From contig JAGKQI010000049.1 in NCBI GenBank assembly GCA_018806915.1, positions 992,001 through 1,056,000 on the forward strand: a stretch of 64,000 nt of DNA, written 5' to 3'. Under the pieces are notes generated by a model that was given only the letters and a program-made list of their open reading frames with translations, was not told the DNA's origin and ran no database searches. Position 1 is the first letter of the stretch; every line of letters starts with the position of its first letter. Source of the DNA: Phytophthora colocasiae. Lineage: Eukaryota; Oomycota; Peronosporomycetes; Peronosporales; Peronosporaceae. A program made the position numbers and the translations under genes. Positions 43,618 to 56,100 of this stretch are shown here, in pieces.

Positions 43618-45792
43618 GTTCCCCGGTCATGATGGTCGCATGGATCACGTGAGGTTTCAACTCCACAACACGGAGGCGCGTTCCGTTGCACAGTCCAAGA
43701 TTGGGATTCAGGTTGCGCATCATCATGATCGGCGCACCCTTCTTCAGAGTTAGTTTGTGCGGCGGGACTCCGTTCATATTCACTGAATGCAGGAGTTCAG
43801 GCTCAAAGTAATCAGCGTCACCGTCATTATCCACTGAATCGTTGGACAAATACTCCTGGGCGTCACCTTCCAGCTTCTGAGAAACAGCTTCGTTGATACG
43901 CTGCACGATCATGTTCGTAGTCGTCAATATCGTTCGGTTGGCAAAGTACTCATCCGTGGCGATCTCAGGGTTATTAATGTCTGCATACATCTCGTCAATG
44001 ATGCGTCGCATGCCTCTGGGAGTGGTGCCAGGCCGAACCTCTTCATCTTCTTCTTCCGGCTCCTCCTCCGGTTCGCTCTCAATCAACATGTCGTTCGGGA
44101 TCTTGATGAAATCTGGTCCAAGTCCAGCATTCACTTGCGCCTTCCTTCGCCCACTTGAAGGAGAAACTCAGAGAATGCTGCCAGTTCTTCCGCTGTCGTT
44201 TCATTCGCAGCCGACCTCACACGCATGTTCTCCGTAAGATGAACTTGTTCGAATTTGCTCCACAACTCCGAAGACTTTAGACACGCGTCGATGGTATCGG
44301 CAGGCGTTCCCTGCAGTACCACTGGTAGAATTTGTCTGAAATCTCCTGAAAGGACGACCACTTTCCCGCCAAATGGTTCATCGATGTCCAAGATATCCCG
44401 TAGCGAACGGTCCACAGCCTCAAAAGCGTGACGATGGGCCATCGGAGCTTCGTCCCAGATAATTAAACTGGCCATCTTGATAAGTTCCTTCAGGGCGGAG
44501 TTCTTATTGATCGCACACGTAGATTCCGCATTCAGCTTTAGCGGGATTCGAAAGGTAGAATGTGCAGTGCGACCACCCATTAGTAGAAGTGCGGCAATCC
44601 CACTCGAAGCTACCGCAATGGCAATTTTCCCAGACAAACGAACTTTTGCCAGGATGTGCTTGGAGCAAGGTTGATTTTCCAGTACCACCAGGTCCATCCA
44701 GAAAAATAACTTGTTGCCTTCTGAAGATCCAGCATCGACAGCCGCCATGACTTTCGCGTAGATAGCTTGTTGACCTTCATTAAGTCCATCCTCATGCTCC
44801 ACAATTTCTTGAAGCATGTGATAGTCATACGCCATGGTCTCGCGGTCAATCAAACTGTTGTTGGTCTGGAGTGCGTCTCGAAGAAGCAGATCAGGGAAAT
44901 CGGCAAGTTGTGGAAGGTCAAACTCATGTACCGCTTTCCCACTCACTTGAAGCAACTCGTTCAGACTCTTTAGCGTGTTAAACATCACCACGTCGTCCTT
45001 CGCTTGGCCTTCCATGGCGCGGAATCGACGGTGGAAATCCTCAGACAATGCTCCGTAGAAATTATCCCATAGCTGACGCACCTGCCCAACCTGAGAGTAT
45101 ACTAACAGCGTAGCAAATAGCTGACGCAGTTGATACGCCATCTGGAACGTCGCGGCTTCCTCCATACAGGCTGCCCACTCCTCATCATTCTCGAGATATC
45201 CTAGACGTAACGCGGCATCCTTATACGATCCACATACGACGTTATCCACAGTCCGGATATCCTGGAAAGAAGTAGGTCCTTTGCGATGGCATAGCAAGAC
45301 GCGTAAGTAGAACCTCTCCTCATCTCGCGGAGACACGTGAATCATTCGTCCTAGTGCAGCTTGATACTTTTTGCGGCGGACCCATATCTTGTGTTTGTCC
45401 CATCTAAAGTACTTCGGCACATCCTGATACACAATTGTCTTGGCTACCTGGTCTTCGGGCGCTCTACTCGCACATATGTCGAAGAAGGCAGTAAGCTTCG
45501 TGCGCTCACTACGATCCATGACGCGTTCCGGATCTTCGGTCTCGCGGAATACCACCATCTGCTCACCTTCGAGGTGTACCGTGAGCTGGAAAACCGCATG
45601 GGACTTCCCTTGCACTACGTGCCCGAGGAGACGCATACACGCCTCAATGGGAGAGATGTACCTCGCGCTTAAGAATCGGATGATCTCGTTGGGTTCCCGT
45701 CTGTCGAAATTACCTTCGTCTTGCACCGTCTCCACTGTAATCACAGCTCTGTCGGATCCCTTGTACACGTACTTGTAGAGATACTTCACCAC
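43618..45792 (-). pseudogene. Helitron copy 1: end of Rep and PIF1-type helicase
   Basis: The segment starts with the Rep tyrosine motif (KYLYKYVYKG) and contains helicase motifs: LNEGQQAIYAKV, Walker B LIIWDEAPMAHRHAF and LSGDFRQILPV. The ATP-binding loop is lost: an extra G near 44662 and a missing A near 44706, relative to copy 2, put the loop codons out of phase, so the frame reads through without the P-loop. Another shift lies near 44134. The coding sequence continues at 35936 beyond the gypsy insertion. Confidence 0.9.
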
Positions 45793-45811
45793 CGACAGTG
45801 CTGTGCAGATT

Positions 45812-48800
45812 TCAAATGTTGATGTGGCAGTTGTACTTGTATGAAAAGTATGGGTTGTATGGCACCACCCACTGATTCAGCGTAGCATTGTCGTACCGTC
45901 TTCCATTGAATGTAAAAATCCTTCCGATCGTCGTCGGCATCTGTACTGCGGGAAACTCGTCTTCGCTCACCCGCGTTGTCTCCACGAACGGTTTCGGGTA
46001 GCCCTTTGTACACTTGCCATCCTTCATACAGACACACGATGGATTCACCGCGCCACAGGGCCCGTGCATCATATTCGTCATGACCGTTTCATAAAGGCCA
46101 GGGTTGGTGTCAGGATCCGGTACTTCCGCCGATACAATCTTGTCAATAATCTGCCTCGTGCGTGGCTTGTCCTCGTCCGCCAAGATGACAATGATGTGCG
46201 CATGAGGAAGTCCACGCTTTTGAAACTCCACCACGTAAATCCGAGCGGAAACCCGCCCAAGCACACCCTCGTCTAAGTCTTTTAAATGAGCAGCCAGCTT
46301 TTGGTGCCATACTCTCGCGACGATGTCTGGGCGGTCTTGGGCGCTCTGGTTAGGATCGCGAATCTGCTCTTGGATCTCTTCCCACTTTGGATTGCAAGTC
46401 ATCGTGTCGAAGATATCTGGCTTGCCGTACTCCCTAACGATTGCCATCGAGTCTTGGTACGATTGGTACATCTGACGCGGGCTCCTGAGTGAGAAGACGG
46501 TAAGATGATCTTCTTCCCAACCTGATTGAGGAAGTGCCTGTTTCGGGCTCGGTCGGGGTGAGCCAGCTCTCCAGTGTCACGATCATATTCCGCCAGGAGT
46601 CCTTCGCCATCGCCAAGGATAGTCCTAGCCTCTTCCATAGCTTCGCTCAGGTACGCATCTCGCAGTCCATTGTACTGATAAGCACGGATCTCCTTTTGGT
46701 GAGTTGCTATCCAGCGAAGTTCTTCTTGCTCGCATTTGGCTCTCTGGTCCACACAATACTGTTGGAAAAGGCGCCCCCCTTTATGTAAAGCTGATCGGTC
46801 ATCGTCCTTTTGGAAGAGTCGATACGCGACGTGCTCACGTAGAGCCATAGCGCGTTTGTTCCTGCGCACCACATCACCTTCGTACGTATCCGTATACGTC
46901 CACCCCAGTTCTCCATACGGAAGAAGTAGCGGGTACTGAAGGGGGTCGTAGTTGGCGTTTGTTTCCCAGAGACGCATGAGATTTCTGTCTTTTGTATATA
47001 CCAAGAGATCGCGAGACTGTGCGAAGTTGCCGTCTTCAATCATAGTGACGGCCACTTCAGAAACCGTCGGCAAATTTTCCGTTCGAGGTCTGGAAGGATT
47101 GTTTCTCAGACGGAACACCAAGTCGATTGGCTGCTGCATATCGCTTTGACGCACCCTTTCGCCAAACGTGAGAAACTGCTGAGCGAACGGGTTGTACCTT
47201 TGCATCACCCGCTCGATGTCTAACAAAGCCACAGGGTCCAGGTCTGCGAAAATCCCCATACATCTCTCAGCTCGGCGCTCCATGTCCGGATCGACGATAT
47301 AGATCTGCGCAAACTTGGGCTGAGTCCTTTGGCCAGTTCGACGATCAATGTATGGCAACAACGAACCCATGTAGTGGCCCATAGCACCTTGAATTCGGTA
47401 GGAGTATACGCAACGTTCACCCGCGACGCTGTTGTCCTGGTTGACGTTCTGAAACCTACCCGTGGTCGGGTTTGAAGCACCGATAGACGTAAAGGCAAAC
47501 GCCTGGTTGTACGCCCGTATCTGCTTTCGAAAATTGGGGTCTCCGTAAAGCTGGAGAAGTTCGTCTGGAGCTGGGGCCAGAGGTGGTAGTCTGACTTTCC
47601 CCTCGATACAGCAGGCAGACCCGCTTTCACCAGGCCACTTCCACGCGTTACAGTGACCGCACACCGTAGTGGGAGGCAGCCGGTGGCGTCTCGTGTCTTC
47701 ATCAACATCTGGACCTGTGACCATCGACGGACGGAAACCTTCATGGTTTACAAGTGCTTTTCGATGGCGAGTGATACGTCTACGTTCTCGAACACGCTCG
47801 CGCTCCTCTTCGCGCTCTTCCTCCGTTTGTAACGCCCTTCTAATGGCGTGACGCTCTCGGTCCCGTTCTCGCTCTGCCGCACGCTGCTCCTCGTCCTGTT
47901 GCTCTCTAGCATACGATTGCCGCTCTCTGTTGCTCTCCCGCTCAACATCACGCTCCTCTGGGGTCTGGTGCGTCCTTGAACTTGCGCGGCGTTGCCTGTC
48001 AAGTTCACGCTCTGCCGCACGCTGCTCCTCGTCCTGTTGCCCTCTAGCATACGATTGCCGCTCTCTGTTGCTCTCCCGCTCAACATCACGCTCCTCGGGA
48101 GTCTGGTGCTCCCTTGAACTTGCGCGACGTTGCCTGTCAAGTTCACGTTCTGCCGCACGCTCCTCATCCGTCTGACGGGCACGTCGGGATGCCTGAACCA
48201 CAGCATTTGCTTCGCGCTCCTCCTTGCGTTCATTCTCGTCTTGCTGGGAACGACGAATGGCTCTTGTTTCTGTGTTTCGTTGTCGTTTGATGTCTCGGTC
48301 TTCTTGGGAAAGTTGGGAGCGTATTTGCGCTTGGCGCTCACTGGCAATATCAAGTCCAATCTGACCTGAAGGCCCCGTCGATTTTGCTGTTCAAGTCGGT
48401 TTCTTTCGCGATCTGCTACCACTTGTTCAGAACTTCGTTGAGCTCTCCGTTGCCGCTGGCGTTCGACATTCCCAGCCGCGTACGTTCGCGTTGGGAAGAG
48501 CTCATGTTTGCCCGCCGCAGCCTGGCTCTCTGCGTCACTCATCCCAAGCGCCGCAGCACTGGATGGATTCGTAGTGGAGCCATGGTTGTTCCTGTCGGAG
48601 GAACCACCGGTGCATCTACAGGGGCTACAATGGGGTCGCCTGAAACCGAAACGTTGTTTACCTGCTGACGGAGTAGTTCCAATTCTCGCGAAGCCCTCGA
48701 AAACGGTTGCGTGCCTGCTTCCCTTCTGTTGATCCGTCGTCGCTTTGCAGTAGGCGATTCATCCTCTGCTGGAGTTGCGTTCACGCGCTCCGCTTCGTCT

Positions 48801-48940
48801 AAACGATGCTGCAGCTGTCCTCGACGGTCGTCTCTACACAGTAGACTGTTAGAAGACTTCCAACAGCACGAAACATTAATTTTACTGCCGTATCCCGCTT
48901 CGTGCCGACTCCTGACCGGAGCCATAGCCTTCCCTCGCAA
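45812..48940 (-). pseudogene. Helitron copy 1: N-terminal region and Rep nuclease
   Basis: The frame begins with an Arg/Glu-rich region made of direct repeats (units such as ERELDRQRRASSR), a Cys-rich motif (CGHCNAWKWPGESGSACC) and the Helitron-like N-terminal domain. The Rep (HUH) motif is GLPHAHIIVIL near 46200. The sequence is spread over four frames, with shifts near 48540, 48380, 46480 and 45950. Rep nicks one strand and starts rolling-circle replication; the HUH histidines are preserved in this copy. Confidence 0.88.
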
Positions 48941-49464
48941 AAAAAGTTAATAAGGAAGCAGCGTTAGACAACGGTCTAACACTGAATAATTGTATTTTAA
49001 CTGTAAACTAATTCTTGATAGGTGAAATTGAACATGCAGCGCATGCCGTTCTGCCCTGACACGGTAAGGCATGAAATGTCTCCATAACATGTGCCAGTCT
49101 CACACACGACCACTGGCCCAAGGCTGAGGTGGGCGCCCCGCCAAGCCGGCTTTTATCGCCACATGGATCCACCCCAGGACCCCGGATTGGTATGAGGCTT
49201 CCCATGCCGCTGGCGGGCGAACATGGGCGTCTCAGGTCGGGGCTCCGAAGAGCAATAGAGAGGCAGAACTGAGACAGGAACGGCGAAGGGTGGCCAGCTG
49301 CAACCTTTTATCCCAAAAATGGGAAGGTCATGGATTTGGGCGCAAAAGCTACAGTACCCAAATTTCAATTTTCACCAAAGTACCCGCAGGGGATGGCTTA
49401 CTTGCTTAAATGGGCAATATTGTAGATTCGGAGTGGACTGCCCGGCGTCTGTGCGCTCGAGAGG
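48941..49464 (-). other. 5' non-coding leader of Helitron copy 1
   Basis: About 520 bp without a coding frame, nearly identical to 63187-63869 in copy 2. It ends (in Helitron sense, begins) with TC followed by CTCTCGAGCGC next to segment R. Confidence 0.7.
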
Positions 49465-49679
49465 AGTCTCGGTCAGAATGGCCGTGGCGTGGCACCCACT
49501 GCAACCCTCCCTCAAGCCCCGCAGAGGACCTGTCAGAGTCCTCCGCAGGCTCCAGCCCACCCTTAATTTTGTACACACCAGCTCCCAGTTGCCCCAATGT
49601 GGTACCAGTTCTCCCACAAGGCGGAACACCCGACACCGTAAAGATTTGATAGCTGTATTATGTTTATATGGGTACTTAC

Positions 49680-49790
49680 CGAGTATTCCTAGGCTGGCTG
49701 CGCCGCTCGATCACTCCTGTCCTCGCTAGCCACCGCGCCGTTCGCGTTATGTCCTCTGTCGCTGCTGACGCCGTTTGCGTTTTGGAATGA
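49680..49790 (-). promoter_or_regulatory. Promoter-like initiator and splice donor in segment R
   Basis: On the minus strand R contains TTTCATTCC (core 49790-49784), matching the oomycete initiator consensus YCAYTYY. About 110 nt downstream comes ACTCG/GTAAGT, a strong splice donor. Both point toward the Helitron 1 coding region. The same sites occur in most R copies. Function is inferred. Confidence 0.4.
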
Positions 49791-50080
49791 AAGAATTCTA
49801 GATTTAAATCGACCAATCAGAGGCCATTGAGAGGGTTATCATTAGTGGGCTATATTTGTAATTTCGGCATTCCTGAGAGCAGTCTAGAACATAGGGATAG
49901 GCTACACCATGGGAAAATACAGAATAGAATACGTACATGTACAAAATGGAGAGACAGGTAGCTACGCAGGTTTATGCGCTAAGACGTTGAACACACGGAC
50001 ACACAGACACACAGACACACAGACGCGGCACTAGCCTACTGTGTTGAGATGTAGGATACCGCATGATCAGCGATCAATTG

Positions 50081-50158
50081 ACCACTACTACTGTAGTGGT
50101 CCACTACTAGTGGGCCACTACTAGTAGTGGTTGCCACTGTGGCATCACTAGTGATGCC
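50081..50158. repeat. Palindrome cluster in S (first copy shown)
   Basis: Within 78 bp lie ACCACTAC-TACT-GTAGTGGT (50081-50100), the perfect 16-bp palindrome CCACTACTAGTAGTGG (50115-50130) and the perfect 18-bp palindrome GGCATCACTAGTGATGCC (50141-50158). The cluster is repeated in all eight S copies and lies near the end of S that corresponds to the Helitron 3' end. Confidence 0.9.
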
Positions 50159-53100
50159 GCTAGCGACGGATGCAACTTGTCAGTGTCACCACGCCGTGAA
50201 ATCCAGCTCGGCTGGCTGATCGCAGCTGCATGTAATATCGAAGGTCGATTCGAAGCACTGCATGGAGCTTTGCCAAGCGCCCTTGGTGCCATCCTGTCAG
50301 TCCGCAATTTGCCAACGATGGAAACACCCCATTCCAGCACGGAGTTCCGTCCGCCTAACGAGACCCTTCTACCTGCCGAAGAGTCTCGGTCAGAATGGCC
50401 GTGGCGTGGCACCCACTGCAACCCTCCCTCAAGCTTCCCGCAGAGGACCTGTCAGAGTCCTCCGCAGGCTCCAGCCCACCCTTAATTTTGTACACACCAG
50501 CTCCCAGTTGCCCCAATGTGGTACCAGTTCTCCCACAAGGCGGAACACCTGACACCGTAAGATTTGATAGCTGTATTATGTTTATATGGGTACTTTACCG
50601 AGTATTCCTAGGCTGGCTGCGCTGCTCGATCACTCCTGTCCTCGCTAGCCACCGCGCCGTTCGCGTTATGTCCTCTGTCGTTGCTGACGCCGTTTGCGTT
50701 TTGGAATGAAAGAATTCTAGATTTAAATCGACCAATCAGAGGCCATTGAGAGGGTTATCATTAGTGGGCTATATTTGTAATTTCGGCATTCCTGAGAGCA
50801 GTCTAGAACATAGGGATAGGCTACACCATGGGCAAATACAGAATAGAATACGTACATGTACAAAATGGAGAGACAGGTAGCTACGCAGGTTTATGCGCTA
50901 AGACGTTGAACACACGGACACACAGACACACAGACACACAGACACACAGACGCGGCACTAGCCTCACTGTGTTGAGATGTAGGATACCGCATGATCAGCG
51001 ATCAATTGACCACTACTACTGTAGTGGTCCACTACCAGTGGGCCACTACTAGTAGTGGTTGCCACTGTGGCATCACTAGTGATGCTGCTAGCGACGGATG
51101 CAACTTGTCAGTGTCACCAGTGGTGACTCACCACGCCGTGAAATCCAGCTCGGCTGGCTGGATCGCAGCTGCATGTAATATCGAAGGTCGATTCGAAGCA
51201 CTGCATGGAGCTTTGCCAAGGCCCTTGGTGCCATCCTGTCAGTCCGCAATTTGCCACGATGGAAACACCCCATTCCAGCACGGAGTTCCGTCCGCCTAAC
51301 GAGACCTCTTCTACCTGCCGAAGAGTCTCGGTCAGAATGGCCGTGGCGTGGCACCCACTGCAACCCTCCCTCAAGCCCCGCAGAGGACTCTGTCAGAGTC
51401 CTCCGCAGGCTCCAGCCCACCCATAATTTTGTAAACACCAGCTCCCAGTTTCCCCCATTTGGTAACAGTTATCCCCCAAGGCGGAACACCCGACACCGTA
51501 AAGATTTGATAGCTGTATTATGTTTATATGGGTACTTACCGAGTATTCCTAGGCTGGCTGCGCCGCTCGATCACTCCTGTCCTCGCTAGCCACCGCGCCG
51601 TTCGCGTTATGTCCTCTGTCGCTGCTGACGCCGTTTGCGTTTTGGAATGAAAGAATTCTAGATTTAAATCGACCAATCAGAGGCCATTGAGAGGGTTATC
51701 ATTAGTGGGCTATATTTGTAATTTCGGCATTCCTGAGAGCAGTCTAGAACATAGGGATAGGCTACACCATGGGAAAATACAGAATAGAATACGTACATGT
51801 ACAAAATGGAGAGACAGGTAGCTACGCAGGTTTATGCGCTAAGACGTTGAACACACGGACACACAGACACACAGACACACAGACGCGGCACTAGCCTACT
51901 GTGTTGAGATGTAGGATACCGCATGATCAGCGATCAATTGACCACTACTACTGTAGTGGTCCACTACTAGTGGGCCACTACTAGTAGTGGCTGCCACTGT
52001 GGCATCACTAGTGATGCCGCTAGCGACGGATGCAACTTGTCAGTGTCACCAGTTGTGACTCACCACGCCGTGAAATCCAGCTCGGCTGGCTGATCGCAGC
52101 TGCATGTAATATCGAAGGTCGATTCGAAGCACTGCATGGAGCTTTGCCAAGGCCCTTGGTGCCATCCTGTCAGTCCGCAATTTGCCACGATGGAAACACC
52201 CCATTCCAGCACGGAGTTCCGTCCGCCTAACGAGACCCTTCTACCTGCCGAAGAGTCTCGGTCAGAATGGCCGTGGCGTGGCACCCACTGCAACCCTCCT
52301 CAAGCCCCGCAGAGGACCTGTCAGAGTCCTCCGCAGGCTCCAGCCCACCCTTAATTTTGTACACACCAGCTCCCAGTTGCTCCCAATGTGGTACCAGTTC
52401 TCCCACAAGGCGGAACACCCGACACCGTAAAGATTTGATAGCTGTATTATGTTTATATGGGTACTTACCGAGTATTCCTAGGCTGGCTGCGCCGCTCGAT
52501 CACTCCTGTCCTCGCTAGCCACCGCGCCGTTCGCGTTATGTCCTCTGTCGCTGCTGACGCCGTTTGCGTTTTGGAATGAAAGAATTCTAGATTTAAATCG
52601 ACCAATCAGAGGCCATTGAGAGGGTTATCATTAGTGGGCTATATTTGTAATTTCGGCATTCCTGAGAGCAGTCTAGAACATAGGGATAGGCTACACCATG
52701 GGAAAATACAGAATAGAATACGTACATGTACAAAATGGAGAGACAGGTAGCTACGCAGGTTTATGCGCTAAGACGTTGAACACACGGACACACAGACACA
52801 CAGACACACAGACGCGGCACTAGCCTACTGTGTTGAGATGTAGGATACCGCATGATCAGCGATCAATTGACCACTACTACTGTAGTGGTCCACTACTAGT
52901 GGGCCACTACTAGTAGTGGCTGCCACTGTGGCATCACTAGTGATGCCGCTAGCGACGGATGCAACTTGTCAGTGTCACCAGTTGTGACTCACCACGCCGT
53001 GAAATCCAGCTCGGCTGGCTGATCGCAGCTGCATGTAATATCGAAGGTCGATTCGAAGCACTGCATGGAGCCTTGGTGCCATCCTGTCAGTCCGCAGTTT

Positions 53101-56100
53101 GCCACGATGGAAACACCCCATTCCAGCACGGAGTTCCGTCCGCCTAACGAGACCCTTCTACCTGCCGAAGAGTCTCGGTCAGAATGGCCGTGGCGTGGCA
53201 CCCACTGCAACCCTCCCTCAAGCCCCGCAGAGGACCTGTCAGAGTCCTCCGCAGGCTCCAGCCCACCCTTAATTTTGTACACACCAGCTCCCAGTTGCCC
53301 CAATGTGGTACCAGTTCTCCCACAAGGCGGAACACCCGACACCGTAAAGATTTGATAGCTGTATTATGTTTATATGGGTACTTACCGAGTATTCCTAGGC
53401 TGGCTGCGCCGCCTGATCACTCCTGTCCTCGCTAGCCACCGCGCCGTTCGCGTTATGTCCTCTGTCGTTGCTGACGCTGTTTGCGTTTTGGAATGAAAGA
53501 ATTCTAGATTTAAATCGACCAATCAGAGGCCATTGAGAGGGTTATCATTAGTGGGCTATATTTGTAATTTCGGCATTCCTGAGAGCAGTCTAGAACATAG
53601 GGATAGGCTACACCATGGGAAAATACAGAATAGAATACGTACATGTACAAAATGGAGAGACAGGTAGCTACGCAGGTTTATGCGCTAAGACGTTGAACAC
53701 ACGGGACACACAGACACACAGACACACAGACGCGGCACTAGCCTACTGTGTTGAGATGTAGGATACCGCATGATCAGCGATCAATTGACCACTACTACTG
53801 TAGTGGTCCACTACTAGTGGGCCACTACTAGTAGTGGCTGCCACCGTGGCATCACTAGTGATGCCGCCAGCGACGGATGCAACTTGTCAAGTGTCACCAG
53901 TTGTGACTCACCACGCCGTGAAATCCAGCTCGGCTGGCTGATCGCAGCTGCATGTAATATCGAAGGTCGATTCGAAGCACTGCATGGAGCTTTGCCAAGG
54001 CCCTTGGTGCCATCCTGTCAGTCCGCAATTTGCCACGATGGAAACACCCCATTCCAGCACGGAGTTCCGTCCGCCTAACGAGACCCTTCTACCTGCCGAA
54101 GAGTCTCGGTCAGAAATGGCCGTGGCGTGGCACCCACTGCAACCCTCCCTCAAGCCCCGCAGAGGACCTGTCAGAGTCCTCCGCAGGCTCCAGCCCACCC
54201 TTAATTTTGTACACACCAGCTCCCAGTTGCCCCAATGTGGTACCAGTTCTCCCACAAGGCGGAACACCCGACACCGTAAAGATTTGATAGCTGTATTATG
54301 TTTATATGGGTACTTACCGAGTATTCCTAGGCTGGCTGCGCCGCTCGATCACTCCTGTCCTCGCTAGCCACCGCGCCGTTCGCGTTATGTCCTCTGTCGC
54401 TGCTGACGCCGTTTGCGTTTTGGAATGAAAGAATTCTAGATTTAAATCGACCAATCAGAGGCCATTGAGAGGGTTATCATTAGTGGGCTATATTTGTAAT
54501 TTCGGCATTCCTGAGAGCAGTCTAGAACATAGGGATAGGCTACACCATGGGAAAATACAGAATAGAATACGTACATGTACAAAATGGAGAGACAGGTAGC
54601 TACGCAGGTTTATGCGCTAAGACGTTGAACACACGGACACACAGACACACAGACACACAGACGCGGCACTAGCCTACTGTGTTGAGATGTAGGATACCGC
54701 ATGATCAGCGATCAATTGACCACTACTACTGTAGTGGTCCACTACTAGTGGGCCACTACTAGTAGTGGCTGCCACTGTGGCATCACTAGTGATGCCGCTA
54801 GCGACGGATGCAACTTGTCAGTGTCACCAGTGGTGACTCACCACGCCGTGAAATCCAGCTCGGCTGGCTGATCGCAGCTGCATGTAATATCGAAGGTCGA
54901 TTCGAAGCACTGCATGGAGCTTTGCCAAGGCCCTTGGTGCCATCCTGTCAGTCCGCAATTTGCCACGATGGAAACACCCCATTCCAGCACGGAGTTCCGT
55001 CCGCCTAACGAGACCCTTCTACCTGCCGAAGAGTCTCGGTCAGAATGGCCGTGGCGTGGCACCCACTGCAACCCTCCTCAAGCCCCGCAGAGGACCTGTC
55101 AGAGTCCTCCGCAGGCTCCAGCCCACCCTTAATTTTGTACACACCAGCTCCCAGTTGCCCCAATGTGGTACCAGTTCTCCCACAAGGCGGAACACCCGAC
55201 ACCGTAAAGATTTGATAGCTGTATTATGTTTATATTGGTACATACCGAGTATTACAAGGCTGGCTGCGCCGCTCGATCACTCCTGTCCTCGCTAGCCACC
55301 GCGCCGTTCGCGTTATGTCCTCTGTCGTTGCTGACGCCGTTTGCGTTTTGGAATGAAAGAATTTAGATTTAAATCGACCAATCAGAGGCCATTGAGAGGG
55401 TTATCATTAGTGGGCTTATATTTGTAATTTCGGCATTCCTGAGAGCAGTCTAGAACATAGGGATAGGCTACACCATGGGAAAATACAGAATAGAATACGT
55501 ACATGTACAAAATGGAGAGACAGGTAGCTACGCATGGTTTATGCGCTAAGACGTTGAACACACGGACACACAGACACACAGACACACAGACGCGGCACTA
55601 GCCTACTGTGTTGAGATGTAGGATACCGCATGATCAGCGATCAATTGACCACTACTACTGTAGTGGTCCACTACTAGTGGGCCACTACTAGTAGTGGCTG
55701 CCACTGTGGCATCACTAGTGATGCCGCTAGCGACGGATGCAACTTGTCAGTGTCACCAGTTGTGACTCACCACGCCGTGAAATCCAGCTCGGCTGGCTGA
55801 TCGCAGCTGCATGTAATATCGAAGGTCGATTCGAAGCACTGCATGGAGCTTTACCAAGGCCCTTGGTGCCATCCTGTCAGTCCGCAATTTGCCACGATGG
55901 AAACACCCCATTCCAGCACGGAGTTCCGTCCGCCTAACGAGACCCTTCTACCTGCCGAAGAGTCTCGGTCAGAATGGCCGTGGCGTGGCACCCACTGCAA
56001 CCCTCCTCAAGCCCCGCAGAGGACCTGTCAGAGTCCTCCGCAGGCTCCAGCCCACCCTTAATTTTGTACACACCAGCTCCCCAGTTGCCCCAATGTGGTA

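Larger units (their letters stand above)
35418..49464 (-). mobile_element. Helitron copy 1, split by a gypsy element
   Basis: In minus orientation the element starts with TC (near 49465) and ends with a GC hairpin, an 8-bp spacer and CTAG followed by T (35418-35421), the standard Helitron ends. It encodes Rep and PIF1-type helicase. Removing the gypsy insertion and its target duplication (7,676 bp) leaves 6.37 kb, matching copy 2. The coding region has several frameshifts and a damaged helicase ATP-binding loop, so this copy is not autonomous. Confidence 0.88.

Noticed and set aside
47669..48175. Plus-strand frames rich in Ser and Arg opposite the Helitron N-terminal region
   Set aside because: They are the complement of the Arg/Glu-rich repeats of the Helitron protein.
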